NCBI RefSeq assembly: GCF_000427405.1
Contig: NZ_KE386491.1
Span: 1,223,001-1,287,000 of the forward strand
Origin: Flectobacillus major DSM 103
GTDB lineage: Bacteria; Bacteroidota; Bacteroidia; Cytophagales; Spirosomataceae
Length of the DNA: 64,000 nt
Direction: 5' to 3'
Positions 1-9,655 of the stretch are shown piece by piece. The notes below the pieces were generated by a model that worked only from the letters and a program-made list of their open reading frames with translations, searched no databases and was not told the origin of the DNA. Each line of letters opens with the position of its first letter. The first letter of the stretch is position 1. Both the position numbers and the translations under genes were made by a program.

Positions 1-402
1 AAAAAAGTCTGGACTACGCAACAATCTTTACCTTATGCTATTTCGGCGGGTACTGGTGTAGCGATGGGTAAGCATCAATGTATGTTATTTGGCGGTGATA
101 AAGGCGAAACTTTTCATCAGGTAGAGATTTTGTTGGCACAAATCGCCCAAGAATCTGACCCTGAGAAAAAGGCTAAACTTATTGCCCAAAAGAATCATCT
201 ACAAGTTAATCATCCTGGTTTTAGTCGAGAAATTTTACTTTTTGATTCCCAGAAAAATACATGGAAAAAGCTTGGCAAAATTCCTTTTATTGTACCTGTA
301 ACTACTGCGGCCATTATTTGGGACAACAAAATAATTATTCCTTCTGGTGAAATAAAAGCAGGCGTAAGAAGTGTAGAAATATTAGTAGGAGAAATAAAAT
401 AG
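1..402 (+). CDS. Kelch-type sialic acid mutarotase-like protein, 3' end (5' part outside window)
   Basis: The reading frame is open from the first base, so the gene is cut by the left window edge; the internal ATG at 64 is probably not the true start. The visible C-terminal part has Kelch-like strands: a CMLFGGDKG turn, then LLFDSQKNTWKKLGKIPF, then an IIPSGEIKAGVRS turn. Kelch propellers of the NanM/YjhT N-acetylneuraminate epimerase type, and the cyclically permuted mutarotase-like proteins of Bacteroidota, look like this. The stretch between the blades (QESDPEKKAKLIAQKNHL) is a helical insert typical of these proteins. The genes that follow (transporter, AGE epimerase, sialidase, O-acetylesterase) fit a role in converting alpha- to beta-sialic acid. 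The family call is inference from a fragment plus context. Confidence 0.6.
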   Translation, partial: KKVWTTQQSLPYAISAGTGVAMGKHQCMLFGGDKGETFHQVEILLAQIAQESDPEKKAKLIAQKNHLQVNHPGFSREILLFDSQKNTWKKLGKIPFIVPVTTAAIIWDNKIIIPSGEIKAGVRSVEILVGEIK

Positions 403-506
403 GGTTTTAGCCATTGGCGCTCGACCAGAGGTAAGTGTTAGTGCTGAGTTGTGAATTTAAAATTAGTACTCTAAGAAAGTTGAGCTTTATCATTAAAATA
501 AAATTG

Positions 507-825
507 GTGTAGCGGTAACTCTTGCAGTTACCTCATTCAAAATGGCAACCGCAAGGGTTGCACCTACACCCCAAAAAACAATAAATAAGAACTCTGTCGA
601 ACAAAATAAAAACCTTCGTACAGTACTAGCTTTAAATATAGGATATTGATAATCAAAAGTGTAGCGGTAACGCTTGCAGTAACGCTTGGAGTTACCTCAT
701 TCAAAATGGCAACCGCAAGGGTTGCACCTACACCCCCAAAAAACAATAAATAAGAACTCTGTCGAACAAAATAAAAACCTTCGTACAGTAATGGTTTTAA
801 ATATAAAATATTGATAATAAAAAGT
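507..825. repeat. Tandem pair of ~150 bp intergenic repeats with palindromic cores
   Basis: Two direct copies lie head to tail at about 507-658 and 659-825 in the gap between the mutarotase-like gene and the MFS gene. Each opens with GTGTAGCGGTAAC and contains a complementary end CTACAC (564-569 and 728-733), so about 63-75 bp of each copy could fold into a cruciform with two internal hairpins. The rest of each copy (shared word GAACTCTGTCGAACAAAATA) is nearly identical. Copy 2 has about 15 extra bases inside the first hairpin. No reading frame worth calling lies here. This resembles REP/MITE-like intergenic elements; no mobilising gene is seen. Confidence 0.7.
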
Positions 826-931
826 TTAAACTAAAAAATCAGCACTCATGCTTAATTCGTTTGTTCTGTTTTCATAGAACACAATACAGAGGTTGATATC
901 CGCAATCTAAAATCCAAAATCACCAATCAAA

Positions 932-2152
932 ATGTTATTTAATTCCAAAAACTATAAATGGCTCGTTGTAGCGCTACTTTGGGTGGTGGCCTTGCTCAAT
1001 TACCTCGACCGACAGATGCTTTCGACCATGAAAGCAAGTATGCAAGTGTCGATTGTTGAGCTTCAGACTGCTACAAATTTTGGGCAATTAATGGCCATTT
1101 TTCTTTGGATATATGGTCTTATGAGTCCTATCTCTGGACTGGCTGCCGACCGTATCAACCGCAAATGGATTATTGTCAGTAGTTTGTTTGTATGGTCTGC
1201 GGTGACATTATTGATGGGCTTTGCTCAAAATTTTACTCAACTGTTGGCTCTTAGGGCATTAATGGGCTTTAGCGAATCACTGTATATTCCTGCTGCGTTG
1301 TCACTTATTGCCGATTATCATGATTCCAAAAGCCGTTCAATAGCCATTGGTATCCACATGACAGGCTTATATATAGGGCAGTCGCTTGGAGGATTTGGGG
1401 CTACTATTGCGGCTTCTTTTTCATGGCAGGCAACTTTCCAATTATTTGGCTTTGTAGGCGTTGGATATGCTCTTTTATTAATGGTTTTATTAAAAGAAAA
1501 TCGGAAAAAAGAAGAATATAATATCACTGAAGTGTCAGAAAATAAGATAGTTCATAATTTAAAAAGTCTGTTTGGCAATACTGCTTTTATCTTGCTATTG
1601 CTTTATTTTACGATTCCTAGTCTGTCGGGCTGGGGTATCAAAAATTGGCTACCTACACTTTTTTCTCAAAGTCTAAAAATAGATATGGCTCAGGCAGGTC
1701 CGCTATCTACCATCACTATGGCTTTTTCCTCTTTGGTTGGAGTTCTTGCTGGTGGATATTTCTCTGATCGCTGGATACAAACACATATTCGAGGACGAAT
1801 TTTTGTGAGTACCATTGGTTTAGGACTTACGATTCCTGCCTTGTTTTTGCTCGGTTTTGGTACAGAAGTTTGGCATTTGGTAGGAGCTGCTATCTGTTTT
1901 GGATTAGGATATGGCATGTTCGACGCCAACAATATGCCTATTCTTTGTCAAATCGTTTCCGAAAAACAACGTGGTACTGCTTACGGACTTATGAATATGT
2001 GTGGGGTATTTGCAGGGGCATTGATTACCAATATTTTAGGGAAATCTACCGACCAAGGAAATCTGGGATATGATTTAGCGAGTCTGGGAGGCTTAGTTTT
2101 TATCGCCTTAGGGATTTTTCTGGCATTAATAAAACCCAAAATAGCAAAGTGA
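932..2152 (+). CDS. MFS transporter, probably for sialic acid or a related sugar acid
   Basis: A 406-residue integral membrane protein with about 12 hydrophobic segments. The start LLNYLDRQMLSTM and the loop GLAADRINRKWII match the major facilitator superfamily, and the first segment resembles the anion:cation symporter group that includes hexuronate carriers and the Bacteroidota NanT sialic acid importers. It follows the mutarotase-like gene and precedes the AGE epimerase, sialidase and esterases. The inferred job is inner-membrane uptake of the sugar released in the periplasm. The substrate is inferred from neighbours only. Confidence 0.8.
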   Translation: MLFNSKNYKWLVVALLWVVALLNYLDRQMLSTMKASMQVSIVELQTATNFGQLMAIFLWIYGLMSPISGLAADRINRKWIIVSSLFVWSAVTLLMGFAQNFTQLLALRALMGFSESLYIPAALSLIADYHDSKSRSIAIGIHMTGLYIGQSLGGFGATIAASFSWQATFQLFGFVGVGYALLLMVLLKENRKKEEYNITEVSENKIVHNLKSLFGNTAFILLLLYFTIPSLSGWGIKNWLPTLFSQSLKIDMAQAGPLSTITMAFSSLVGVLAGGYFSDRWIQTHIRGRIFVSTIGLGLTIPALFLLGFGTEVWHLVGAAICFGLGYGMFDANNMPILCQIVSEKQRGTAYGLMNMCGVFAGALITNILGKSTDQGNLGYDLASLGGLVFIALGIFLALIKPKIAK

Positions 2153-2253
2153 AAATTGGATAGTTATGGACAAAGGGAAGAGCGGTTGATTACCTGATGT
2201 GTACATGCTTCATCAAGGTAAGGCTCTCCCTTTTCTTTCAATTTCTAAAAAAT

Positions 2254-3450
2254 ATGCAATCCAAAATGGACATCCAACTACTTACAACATTAAGAGATTT
2301 TTATAAAAAACAATTACTAGAAGATACCATACCCTTTTGGTTTCCTCGAAGTATAGATTGGGAATATGGCGGTTATCTGCTCATGAGAGACCAAGATGGT
2401 TCGCTCATTGATGACGATAAAGCCGTTTGGATTCAGGGACGAGCCGCTTGGACACTTTCGACTTTGGTAAATACTTTTGGCGAAAATGAAATGTGGCTCA
2501 ATGGTGCCAAAAATGGCATAGATTTTCTGAACAAACATTGCTTTGATACCGACGGACAAATGTTTTTTCACGTAACTCGACAAGGAGAAGGTATTCGAAA
2601 ACGTCGTTACTATTTTTCGGAAACCTTTGCTGTAATTGCGCACGCTGCCTATGCCAAAGCATCGGGTGATGAGTCAGCGGCACAAAAAGCTCGTGAGTTA
2701 TTTGGCAAATGTTTGGAATATGCCAGCAATCCAACTTTACTACCAGCAAAGTTTACGAATACTCGTCCAACACGAGGAATCGGTGTGCCGATGATTATGA
2801 TGAACACCGCCCAGCAACTTCGTGAAACTATTGGCGATGAGCGCTGTGATGTTTGGATTGAAACTTGGATTCAGCAAATAGAACAGTATTTTGTCAAAGA
2901 CGATATTCGTTGTGTGATGGAAAGTGTGGCACTCGACGGCAGTATTATCGACCATATCGACGGGCGCACCCTCAATCCTGGCCATGCGATTGAAGGGGCT
3001 TGGTTTATTTTGCACGAAGCCCAATATCGCAACAATGATCCTCATTTGATTGAATTAGGCTGTAAAATGCTTGATTATATGTGGGAAAGAGGTTGGGATA
3101 AAGAACACGGGGGTATTTTGTATTTTAGAGATGTTTACGACAAACCTGTACAAGAATATTGGCAAGATATGAAGTTTTGGTGGCCGCATAACGAAGCCAT
3201 TATTGCCACTCTATTGGCCTATTTGATGACAGGAAATGAAAAATACGCCCAGTGGCATCAAATGGTGCATGACTATGCCTACCAGCACTTTCATGACCCT
3301 GTTAATGGTGAATGGTTTGGATACTTGCATCGTGATGGAAGTCTTGCACAAACTGCCAAAGGTAATTTGTTTAAAGGACCATTTCATTTACCTCGCCAAG
3401 AGTGGTATTGCTATAAAATTTTGAATGACTTTTTAGAAAAAAGAGGATAG
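2254..3450 (+). CDS. AGE-family N-acylglucosamine 2-epimerase
   Basis: A cytoplasmic protein of about 398 residues with the (alpha/alpha)6-barrel signatures of the RenBP/AGE family: IDWEYGGYL near the N-terminus, RYYFSETFAV, NPGHAIEGAWF (conserved His), KFWWPHNEAI and KGPFHLPRQEWY near the C-terminus (second conserved His). The family interconverts N-acetylmannosamine and N-acetylglucosamine. In the Bacteroides-type sialic acid route this step follows the aldolase and feeds amino-sugar metabolism. I chose ATG 2254; 2266 is also possible, and a longer in-frame start at 2197 adds residues unlike the family. It is 100 bp after the transporter and 30 bp before the sialidase, probably co-transcribed. 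Confidence 0.88.
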   Translation: MQSKMDIQLLTTLRDFYKKQLLEDTIPFWFPRSIDWEYGGYLLMRDQDGSLIDDDKAVWIQGRAAWTLSTLVNTFGENEMWLNGAKNGIDFLNKHCFDTDGQMFFHVTRQGEGIRKRRYYFSETFAVIAHAAYAKASGDESAAQKARELFGKCLEYASNPTLLPAKFTNTRPTRGIGVPMIMMNTAQQLRETIGDERCDVWIETWIQQIEQYFVKDDIRCVMESVALDGSIIDHIDGRTLNPGHAIEGAWFILHEAQYRNNDPHLIELGCKMLDYMWERGWDKEHGGILYFRDVYDKPVQEYWQDMKFWWPHNEAIIATLLAYLMTGNEKYAQWHQMVHDYAYQHFHDPVNGEWFGYLHRDGSLAQTAKGNLFKGPFHLPRQEWYCYKILNDFLEKRG

Positions 3451-3480
3451 AACATCAGCTTTAGATATTTAACTATAACT

Positions 3481-4635
3481 ATGAAAAAAATACTAGGAAT
3501 CATTCTGAATGTCTTGTTAACAAGTCAATTGTGGGCACAAGTACCTGTTTTTACCTCAGGACAAGAGGGGCATAAATCTTTTAGAATACCTGCCATAATC
3601 GGTTTACCTTCAGGCGAATTATTGGCTTTCGCCGAGGGGAGAGTCAACGGAAGTGGCGATTTTGGAGATATTAATATTGTTCTGAAACGTAGCAAAGACC
3701 AAGGAAAAACATGGGGAAATATAGAAGTTGCTATCAATTATGATTCTCTTCAAGCGGGTAATCCTGCGCCAGTCGTTGACCTTACCGACCCAAAGTATCC
3801 CCAAGGGCGTATCTTCCTTTTTTACAATACTGGAAATAACCACGAAGGAGAAATTCGTAAAGGACATGGGATTCGAGAAGTTTGGTTTGTGACATCCGTA
3901 GATGCAGGACACACTTGGTCGAAGCCACAGAATATCACCACGCAAGTGCATAGACCCAACCAACCGAAGATTAATCCAGCCTATCAGTTTCAAGAAGATT
4001 GGCGTTCGTATGCCAATACGCCTGGGCATGCTACACAGTTTTTGAAAGGCAAATACAAAGGTCGCATCTATGTGGCTGCCAATCACTCGCAGGGTGAACC
4101 ACAGGCACATTTTGTGGATTATTATGCTCATGGATTTTATAGTGATGACCACGGCAAAACCTTTCATTTGAGCGAAACTATCAATATCGCAGGAGGCAAT
4201 GAGGCTACAGCCGCTCCTTTGTCGGGTGATAAATTGATGTTTAATGCTCGTAATCAAAAAGGGGATATTCGCCAGCGAATAGTAGCGATTAGTAACGATG
4301 GCGGACAACATTGGCACGATACCTATTTTGACCCAAACCTTCCAGACCCTGTATGCCAAGGCAGTATTTTAAGCTTTACAGAAGGGAAAAAGACCATTTT
4401 GGCTTTTTGTAATGCTGCAGATACCAAAAATAGAGATAACCTTACATTAAGAATTAGTTATGACGAAGGAAAAACTTGGGTGAAAAATTGGGTCATAGAC
4501 AAAGCTGAGGCAGGACATACACGCGACAATGCCGCCTATTCGGATATTGTGCAAGTGGGAAAAAATCAAATTGGGATTTTGTACGAAAAAGACAATTACA
4601 AACAAATCATTTTTCATACCGTGTCATGGAAGTAA
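3481..4635 (+). CDS. nanH: Secreted exo-alpha-sialidase (BNR/Asp-box neuraminidase, GH33-type)
   Basis: A 384-residue protein with a signal peptide (about residues 1-20, ending LLTSQLWAQ). The FRIP motif carrying the catalytic arginine is at residues 34-37. Five Asp-boxes follow: SKDQGKTW (71), SVDAGHTW (139), SDDHGKTF (221), SNDGGQHW (271) and SYDEGKTW (326), spaced as in a six-bladed sialidase propeller. GGNEATAAPL holds a likely catalytic Glu and GILYEKDNY near the end holds the probable nucleophile Tyr. It would cleave terminal sialic acid in the periplasm or outside the cell. Its 3' end overlaps the hexosaminidase start by 10 bp, which implies translational coupling. Confidence 0.93.
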   Translation: MKKILGIILNVLLTSQLWAQVPVFTSGQEGHKSFRIPAIIGLPSGELLAFAEGRVNGSGDFGDINIVLKRSKDQGKTWGNIEVAINYDSLQAGNPAPVVDLTDPKYPQGRIFLFYNTGNNHEGEIRKGHGIREVWFVTSVDAGHTWSKPQNITTQVHRPNQPKINPAYQFQEDWRSYANTPGHATQFLKGKYKGRIYVAANHSQGEPQAHFVDYYAHGFYSDDHGKTFHLSETINIAGGNEATAAPLSGDKLMFNARNQKGDIRQRIVAISNDGGQHWHDTYFDPNLPDPVCQGSILSFTEGKKTILAFCNAADTKNRDNLTLRISYDEGKTWVKNWVIDKAEAGHTRDNAAYSDIVQVGKNQIGILYEKDNYKQIIFHTVSWK

Positions 4636-6581
4636 AAGTATTAATGGTAGGTTTGTTAACATTTTTGAGTCATTTTTTTGCATTGAGTCAAACGCCAACT
4701 TATCCAAGTTTAATACCCTTGCCCAGACAACTTACATGGACATCACGAGCATTTGACTTGACTCAGGCAAGGGCCGTTTACTACAATGATAGACGTTTAA
4801 AATCCGAAGCAATTTTTTTACAGAAACAGCTTTCAAAAAAGGGATACAAGGTAAAAGTGCTTTTTCAGAAAAATGCTCCTCTACAAGGCATTAGTTTGAG
4901 TTTAGGTCAAGTTATTACCAGCCATTTACCTGAAGAAGCTTATCAACTTGAGGTGTTTTCTCAAAAAGTGATGCTGAAAGCTAATACCTCGCACGGGGTT
5001 TTTAATGGCATACAAACCTTTTTACAGCTACAAAAAAACAAGGAGATTCAGGGTTGTTCTATCAAGGACAGCCCAGCTTTTGCATGGCGAGGCTATTTGG
5101 TAGATGTTGGTCGAAACTACCAATCTATACCTCAACTCAAAGAGCAAATCGACGTGATGGCCAGTTATAAGCTCAATGTTTTTCATTTCCACCTGACCGA
5201 AGATGTAGCTTGGAGATTAGCACTAAAAAAATATCCTCAACTTACCGATGCAAACACAATGTTGCGTCAAAAAGGGAAGTTTTATAGTCATGCTGACATG
5301 ATGCAATTGATAGACTATTGCAAAGAACGACATATCGAATTTGTTCCAGAAATAGATATGCCAGGTCATAGTCAGGCATTTGAACGAGCGATGGGGGTAT
5401 CGATGCAGAGCAAAGAAGGTGTACAAATTGTCAAAGAAATTATCAAAGAAGTTTGTCAAACATACCCTATCAACTATTTGCATATTGGTGGCGATGAGGT
5501 AAAAATTACCAATCATGATTTTTTGCCAGAAATGACTCAATATGTCAAAAGTTTTGGAAGAAAAGTGATTGGCTGGTCGCCTGGGGGGAATTTGCCCCAG
5601 GAGACCATCAGACAATTATGGATGGGACACGAGTCTATTCCTGAGGGAGAAGTTTACATCGATTCTCGACATTTGTACATCAATCATATCGACCCGCTGG
5701 AGGTTGTTACGATGCTTTTTCAACGAAATATTGGCGACCGTTCACAATCAGACAAACAAGTATTAGGAGCAACCTTATGTCTCTGGCATGATAGAAATAT
5801 TCGTCAAGAAAAAGATTTATTGACTATGAATGCCTTATATCCTAGTATGTTAGCTTTTTCGGAACGAACGTGGGTTGGAGGTGGACAAACTCAGTGGGTG
5901 ACCAATATCGATGCAAAAGAGGTGGATGCAGTTGCTAAATTTGACAATTTTGAAAAAAGATTACTTGTACAAAAAATACAAAACTTTAAGGATAAACCTT
6001 TTCCCTATCACCCGCAAGGACATATCCGTTGGCAACTGTTTGGTCCATTTTTTAATCATGGAAAACTTGATAGCGCTTTTGTCCCAGAACAAACCCATTT
6101 TCTAAATCAAAACCCCATACCTAACCAAGAAGCACTAGGCGGTACTGTTGTTTTACGGCATTGGTGGTCACCCGTTGTAAAAGGAGTATTAGCTAATCCA
6201 CAAGAAAATACCACTTGGTATACTATCCAAAAAATCTGGATGCCCGCCGATACCACTGCCTATTGCTGGATAGGATTCAATAATATTTCTAGGTCGATGG
6301 CTACCGCTGTTCCGCCTTCATCTCAATGGGACACCCGTGCAAGTAAAGTTTGGGTCAATAATCAACTCATACAAGCTCCTTCATGGGCGAATGCAGGGCA
6401 GAATCCTACCTTGGAACAGCCCTTAACAGACGAAGGATATGAATATCGTCAACCGATTAGGATACAACTACATAAAGGCTGGAATGAAATAAAAGTTAAA
6501 GCTCCTGTAGGTACTTTTAAAGGAAGCGATTGGCAAAATCCCGTGAAATGGATGTTTACAGTTTTGCCATTTTTTGAATAA
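4626..6581 (+). CDS. GH20 beta-N-acetylhexosaminidase
   Basis: A 651-residue exported enzyme. After a hydrophobic leader (MVGLLTFLSHFFALSQ) comes a GH20 N-terminal domain (about residues 20-150), then the TIM-barrel: FAWRGYLVDVGRNY, NVFHFHLTEDVAWRL, and HIGGDEV at residues 286-292. In that motif Asp290-Glu291 is the substrate-assisted catalytic pair of the family. It removes terminal beta-linked GlcNAc or GalNAc, the residue often exposed once sialic acid and galactose are gone. About 200 C-terminal residues beyond the barrel look like an accessory beta-rich region. The start overlaps the sialidase gene; ATG 4644 is an alternative that keeps the signal peptide. The sialate esterase follows after 5 bp. 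Confidence 0.92.
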   Translation: MEVKVLMVGLLTFLSHFFALSQTPTYPSLIPLPRQLTWTSRAFDLTQARAVYYNDRRLKSEAIFLQKQLSKKGYKVKVLFQKNAPLQGISLSLGQVITSHLPEEAYQLEVFSQKVMLKANTSHGVFNGIQTFLQLQKNKEIQGCSIKDSPAFAWRGYLVDVGRNYQSIPQLKEQIDVMASYKLNVFHFHLTEDVAWRLALKKYPQLTDANTMLRQKGKFYSHADMMQLIDYCKERHIEFVPEIDMPGHSQAFERAMGVSMQSKEGVQIVKEIIKEVCQTYPINYLHIGGDEVKITNHDFLPEMTQYVKSFGRKVIGWSPGGNLPQETIRQLWMGHESIPEGEVYIDSRHLYINHIDPLEVVTMLFQRNIGDRSQSDKQVLGATLCLWHDRNIRQEKDLLTMNALYPSMLAFSERTWVGGGQTQWVTNIDAKEVDAVAKFDNFEKRLLVQKIQNFKDKPFPYHPQGHIRWQLFGPFFNHGKLDSAFVPEQTHFLNQNPIPNQEALGGTVVLRHWWSPVVKGVLANPQENTTWYTIQKIWMPADTTAYCWIGFNNISRSMATAVPPSSQWDTRASKVWVNNQLIQAPSWANAGQNPTLEQPLTDEGYEYRQPIRIQLHKGWNEIKVKAPVGTFKGSDWQNPVKWMFTVLPFFE

Positions 6582-6586
6582 CAATC

Positions 6587-8128
6587 ATGAAAAAATATCT
6601 TTTTACACTTCTAGGCAAATTGCTGTGCTTGAGTCTAGTGGCACAAGCACAGCTTGAATTACCCGCTATTTTTAGCGATAACATGGTATTGCAGCAGAAA
6701 ATGGCTATCCCTGTTTGGGGAAAATCATGTCGAGGTTGTGAAGTAAATGTTTCGTTTGATGGATTTTCACTAAAAACTAAGACAGATAAAAATGGTAATT
6801 GGAAAATCAATATGCCTGCTCACACCGCAGGAGGGCCTTTTCAACTACAGGTTAGCTCTCAAAAACAGCGCCTAGTTTTTCAAAATATTCTAGTGGGCGA
6901 AGTGTGGCTTTGTGCTGGGCAGTCCAATATGGAATTTCGTTTGGAGCAAACCAAAAATGCTAAACAGGAAATATCACAAGCGGATAATGCTCAAATTCGA
7001 TTGTTTCGCATGACACCCCGTGCTAGTGCTCGTCCCTTGGCGAAGGTGGTATTTAGTGATACTCTTTTATCTGATTTACAAGCAGGTAAGTTTTATGAGC
7101 CTACGAGCTGGCAACTATGTACGCCCGAAACGGCTGCTAAGTTTTCGGCGGTGGGTTATTATTTTGGGAAACAGTTACAGCAAAAGCTCAATGTACCAAT
7201 TGGGCTCATTTGTAATGCCGTTGGTGGCACTACTACCCAAGCCTATATCGATTCGGCAAGTTTGGCTTCGCATCCTCAATTACGGCAGTTTGTGGATAAA
7301 GATTGGCTACAAAAAGCTCAGGATATTCATCCTTGGGTATTGGAACGAAGCAATGAAAATCTGGCTCTTGTGCTACAGGATGCTACGCCCAATCGTAAAT
7401 TATTACATCCTTTTGCGGGTTCTTTCTTGTTTAATAATGGCATAAAACCTCTAGCTCCATTTGCCATCAAAGGCGTGATTTGGTATCAGGGTGAATCCAA
7501 TGCCACACATCCCGAAATTCATACACCTTTGTTTGAGACTTTGGTAAAAAGCTGGCGAAAAACATGGAATCAAAGTGATTTTCCCATTTATACAGTCCAA
7601 TTGCCCGCCATTGCTAATCGTTCTGGCTGGCCTGCTTTTCGTGCGAGTCAGTTTGAGTTGAGTCAAAAAATCAGTAACGTTGGCATGATTGTGAGTATCG
7701 ATACTGGGGACTCATTAGATGTCCACCCGACTGACAAAAAGCCCATTGGCGAGCGACTGAGTTTATTAGCTTTAGCCAAAACCTATCAGTTACCTCTTGA
7801 TTATTCAGGACCGATTTTTAAAGAATATCAGCAAAAAGGCAATCAAGTTGAGCTATGGTTTGATTTTGCAAGTAAATTACAAACCAACGATGGCCTAAAT
7901 CCCAAAGGTTTTCTCTTGCAAGGATTTAATCTGGGTGGTACAGAAGCATCTTTCTTTTATCCAGAAAAAATAACGCTCTTTTCTGATAAAATAATCCTTA
8001 CTTTGCCCTCGGATAAACAGGTTACGCAAATCAATTATGCTTGGTTACCCAATCCAAAATGCAATATTGTCAACGAAGCAAATTTACCCTTGATGCCGTT
8101 TAAGATAGCATTAAAAGGAAATTTTTAA
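6587..8128 (+). CDS. Sialate O-acetylesterase (SGNH family), secreted
   Basis: A 513-residue protein with signal peptide MKKYLFTLLGKLLCLSLVAQAQ. The beta-sandwich start ELPAIFSDNMVLQQ and the block GEVWLCAGQSNMEF are typical; Ser113 in GQSNM is the predicted nucleophile. GVIWYQGESNA is the second conserved block, and SIDTGDSLDVHPTDKKPIGERL carries the Asp/His end of the triad. The enzyme removes 9-O-acetyl groups from sialic acids, letting the sialidase act on acetylated glycans. It lies 5 bp after the GH20 gene in the same operon. Confidence 0.92.
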   Translation: MKKYLFTLLGKLLCLSLVAQAQLELPAIFSDNMVLQQKMAIPVWGKSCRGCEVNVSFDGFSLKTKTDKNGNWKINMPAHTAGGPFQLQVSSQKQRLVFQNILVGEVWLCAGQSNMEFRLEQTKNAKQEISQADNAQIRLFRMTPRASARPLAKVVFSDTLLSDLQAGKFYEPTSWQLCTPETAAKFSAVGYYFGKQLQQKLNVPIGLICNAVGGTTTQAYIDSASLASHPQLRQFVDKDWLQKAQDIHPWVLERSNENLALVLQDATPNRKLLHPFAGSFLFNNGIKPLAPFAIKGVIWYQGESNATHPEIHTPLFETLVKSWRKTWNQSDFPIYTVQLPAIANRSGWPAFRASQFELSQKISNVGMIVSIDTGDSLDVHPTDKKPIGERLSLLALAKTYQLPLDYSGPIFKEYQQKGNQVELWFDFASKLQTNDGLNPKGFLLQGFNLGGTEASFFYPEKITLFSDKIILTLPSDKQVTQINYAWLPNPKCNIVNEANLPLMPFKIALKGNF

Positions 8129-8173
8129 AACGTACTTTACGGTAGCAAAAAACTCATGTTTAACATATCTTCT

Positions 8174-8857
8174 ATGAAAATCAAATTTGCAATAGGCTGT
8201 GTATTCGGCCTATTTTTTGCCTTTATGGCACAAGCACAACAAGTAAAGTATCGTTTTCCAGATTCTTTATTTTCAACCTATTACCATCAAAGAGTGGCGC
8301 TTTTTAAGGTTTTACCCAAAACTTCAAAAGACATTATTATGTTGGGCAACAGTATTACTGATGGCGGAGAATGGGCAGAAATGTTTCAAAATTCTCATAT
8401 CAAAAATAGAGGTATCAGTGGCGATATTAGCGCAGGGGTTTTGAACAGAATCGATGAAGTGGCTGAACGAAAACCAGCTAAGGTATTTTTGTTAATAGGG
8501 ACTAATGATTTGGCTAGAGGAATTTCGCCAGACAGTGTGGTCAAAAATATACGCCAGATTGTGACCATTTTGCATGAGACATCTCCTAAAACGCAGATTT
8601 TTGTACAAAGTATTTTTCCTGTGAATGAATCTTTTAAGAAATTCGGAGGACATACGAGCAAAAAGCCTGAAATCATCCAAGTAAATCAATCTTTGAAAAA
8701 TCTAAGCAACTCATTGTCATTTGTGTATCTCGATGTATATACAAGTTTGGTAGACGAAACAGGTCGAATGAATCCCAAATTCACTAATGATGGACTTCAT
8801 TTATTAGGAGAGGGGTATTTGGCTTGGAAAAAAGTGATAGAAGAGTATCTTAATTAG
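8174..8857 (+). CDS. SGNH/GDSL hydrolase, probable second sialate or carbohydrate esterase
   Basis: About 227 residues starting MKIKFAIGCVFGLFFAFMAQAQQ, a clear signal peptide; an upstream in-frame ATG at 8156 would put six residues ahead of it and is less likely. Block I is MLGNSITDGGEW (Ser nucleophile), block III is LLIGTNDLARG, and block V is FTNDGLHL, giving the Asp and His of the triad. This is the small esterase type often placed beside sialidase and sialate O-acetylesterase genes in Bacteroidota. It ends the sialic acid cluster. The exact ester substrate cannot be read from the sequence. Confidence 0.85.
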   Translation: MKIKFAIGCVFGLFFAFMAQAQQVKYRFPDSLFSTYYHQRVALFKVLPKTSKDIIMLGNSITDGGEWAEMFQNSHIKNRGISGDISAGVLNRIDEVAERKPAKVFLLIGTNDLARGISPDSVVKNIRQIVTILHETSPKTQIFVQSIFPVNESFKKFGGHTSKKPEIIQVNQSLKNLSNSLSFVYLDVYTSLVDETGRMNPKFTNDGLHLLGEGYLAWKKVIEEYLN

Positions 8858-8982
8858 AAATTAAAAATAGCTCATTTATAAGTAATCGTGCAAAATAAGA
8901 TTTAATCAATTGAAGATGTAAGACATTGATAATTAAAATTTTATATTCACAATTCACCACTCATAATTCAGCACTAATACTT

Positions 8983-9612
8983 ATGTTGCCCGAAGAGAAA
9001 ATTTATAATTATTTAAATAAGTGTTGTGTACCTCAACATCCCGATTTTATTTTGGTATTGGGTAGTAGCGATTTGCGAGTGCCGAAGTTTGCGGCTGAAT
9101 ATTTTTTAGAAAATCCTGTAAGCTACATCGTTGTTTCAGGAGGTTTGGGCAAAGTCACCAATGAAATCTGGACGGAGACAGAAGCACAAAAGTTTTCCAA
9201 AGTCATGATAGATTTGGGCGTTCCATCTGAGAAAATTTATTTAGAAGAAAAGGCCTCTAACACAGGTGAAAATATACTTTTTTCCAAAAAAATTATTGAA
9301 CAATATGACTTACCGCACCGTGAAGGTTTGTTGATTGCCAAACCTTACATGACTCGCCGAGCTTATAATACCGCTGCTCAACAGTGGCCTGAGGTAAAAT
9401 GGTCGACCTCAGCCGAACCACTGACTTATCATGAATATTTAGAATTGGTAGACAATCAAGAAACCTTTATTCACTTGATTGTCGGTGATTTGCAACGTAT
9501 AAAAGTATATGGAGAATTGGGCTTTCAGATTCCAGAACAAGTACCTACGGATGTTTGGGAAGCATATAAAGAGCTGGTTGATAGAGGATATAATCGGTAT
9601 GTGATGGCGTAA
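8983..9612 (+). CDS. YdcF/SanA-like DUF218 protein
   Basis: About 209 residues from ATG 8983. The reading frame runs further upstream, but that part covers an AT-rich intergenic stretch and looks untranslated. HPDFILVLGSSDLRVPKFAAEY and YIVVSGGLG are the first strand-turns of the DUF218 Rossmann-like fold, and LEEKASNTGENILFSKKII is its signature NT-x-EN segment. No signal peptide is visible, so this resembles the soluble YdcF group rather than membrane-anchored ElyC or SanA. Function in the family is unsettled. It sits 125 bp after the esterase and may be independent of the sialic acid operon. Confidence 0.8.
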   Translation: MLPEEKIYNYLNKCCVPQHPDFILVLGSSDLRVPKFAAEYFLENPVSYIVVSGGLGKVTNEIWTETEAQKFSKVMIDLGVPSEKIYLEEKASNTGENILFSKKIIEQYDLPHREGLLIAKPYMTRRAYNTAAQQWPEVKWSTSAEPLTYHEYLELVDNQETFIHLIVGDLQRIKVYGELGFQIPEQVPTDVWEAYKELVDRGYNRYVMA

Positions 9613-9655
9613 TATATGTCTGAGTAACAATATTTGAAATATCAAGGCCATCAAT

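Noticed and set aside
3619..4359. 246-codon open frame on the minus strand
   Set aside because: Antisense to the well-supported sialidase; no motif of its own and no start context.
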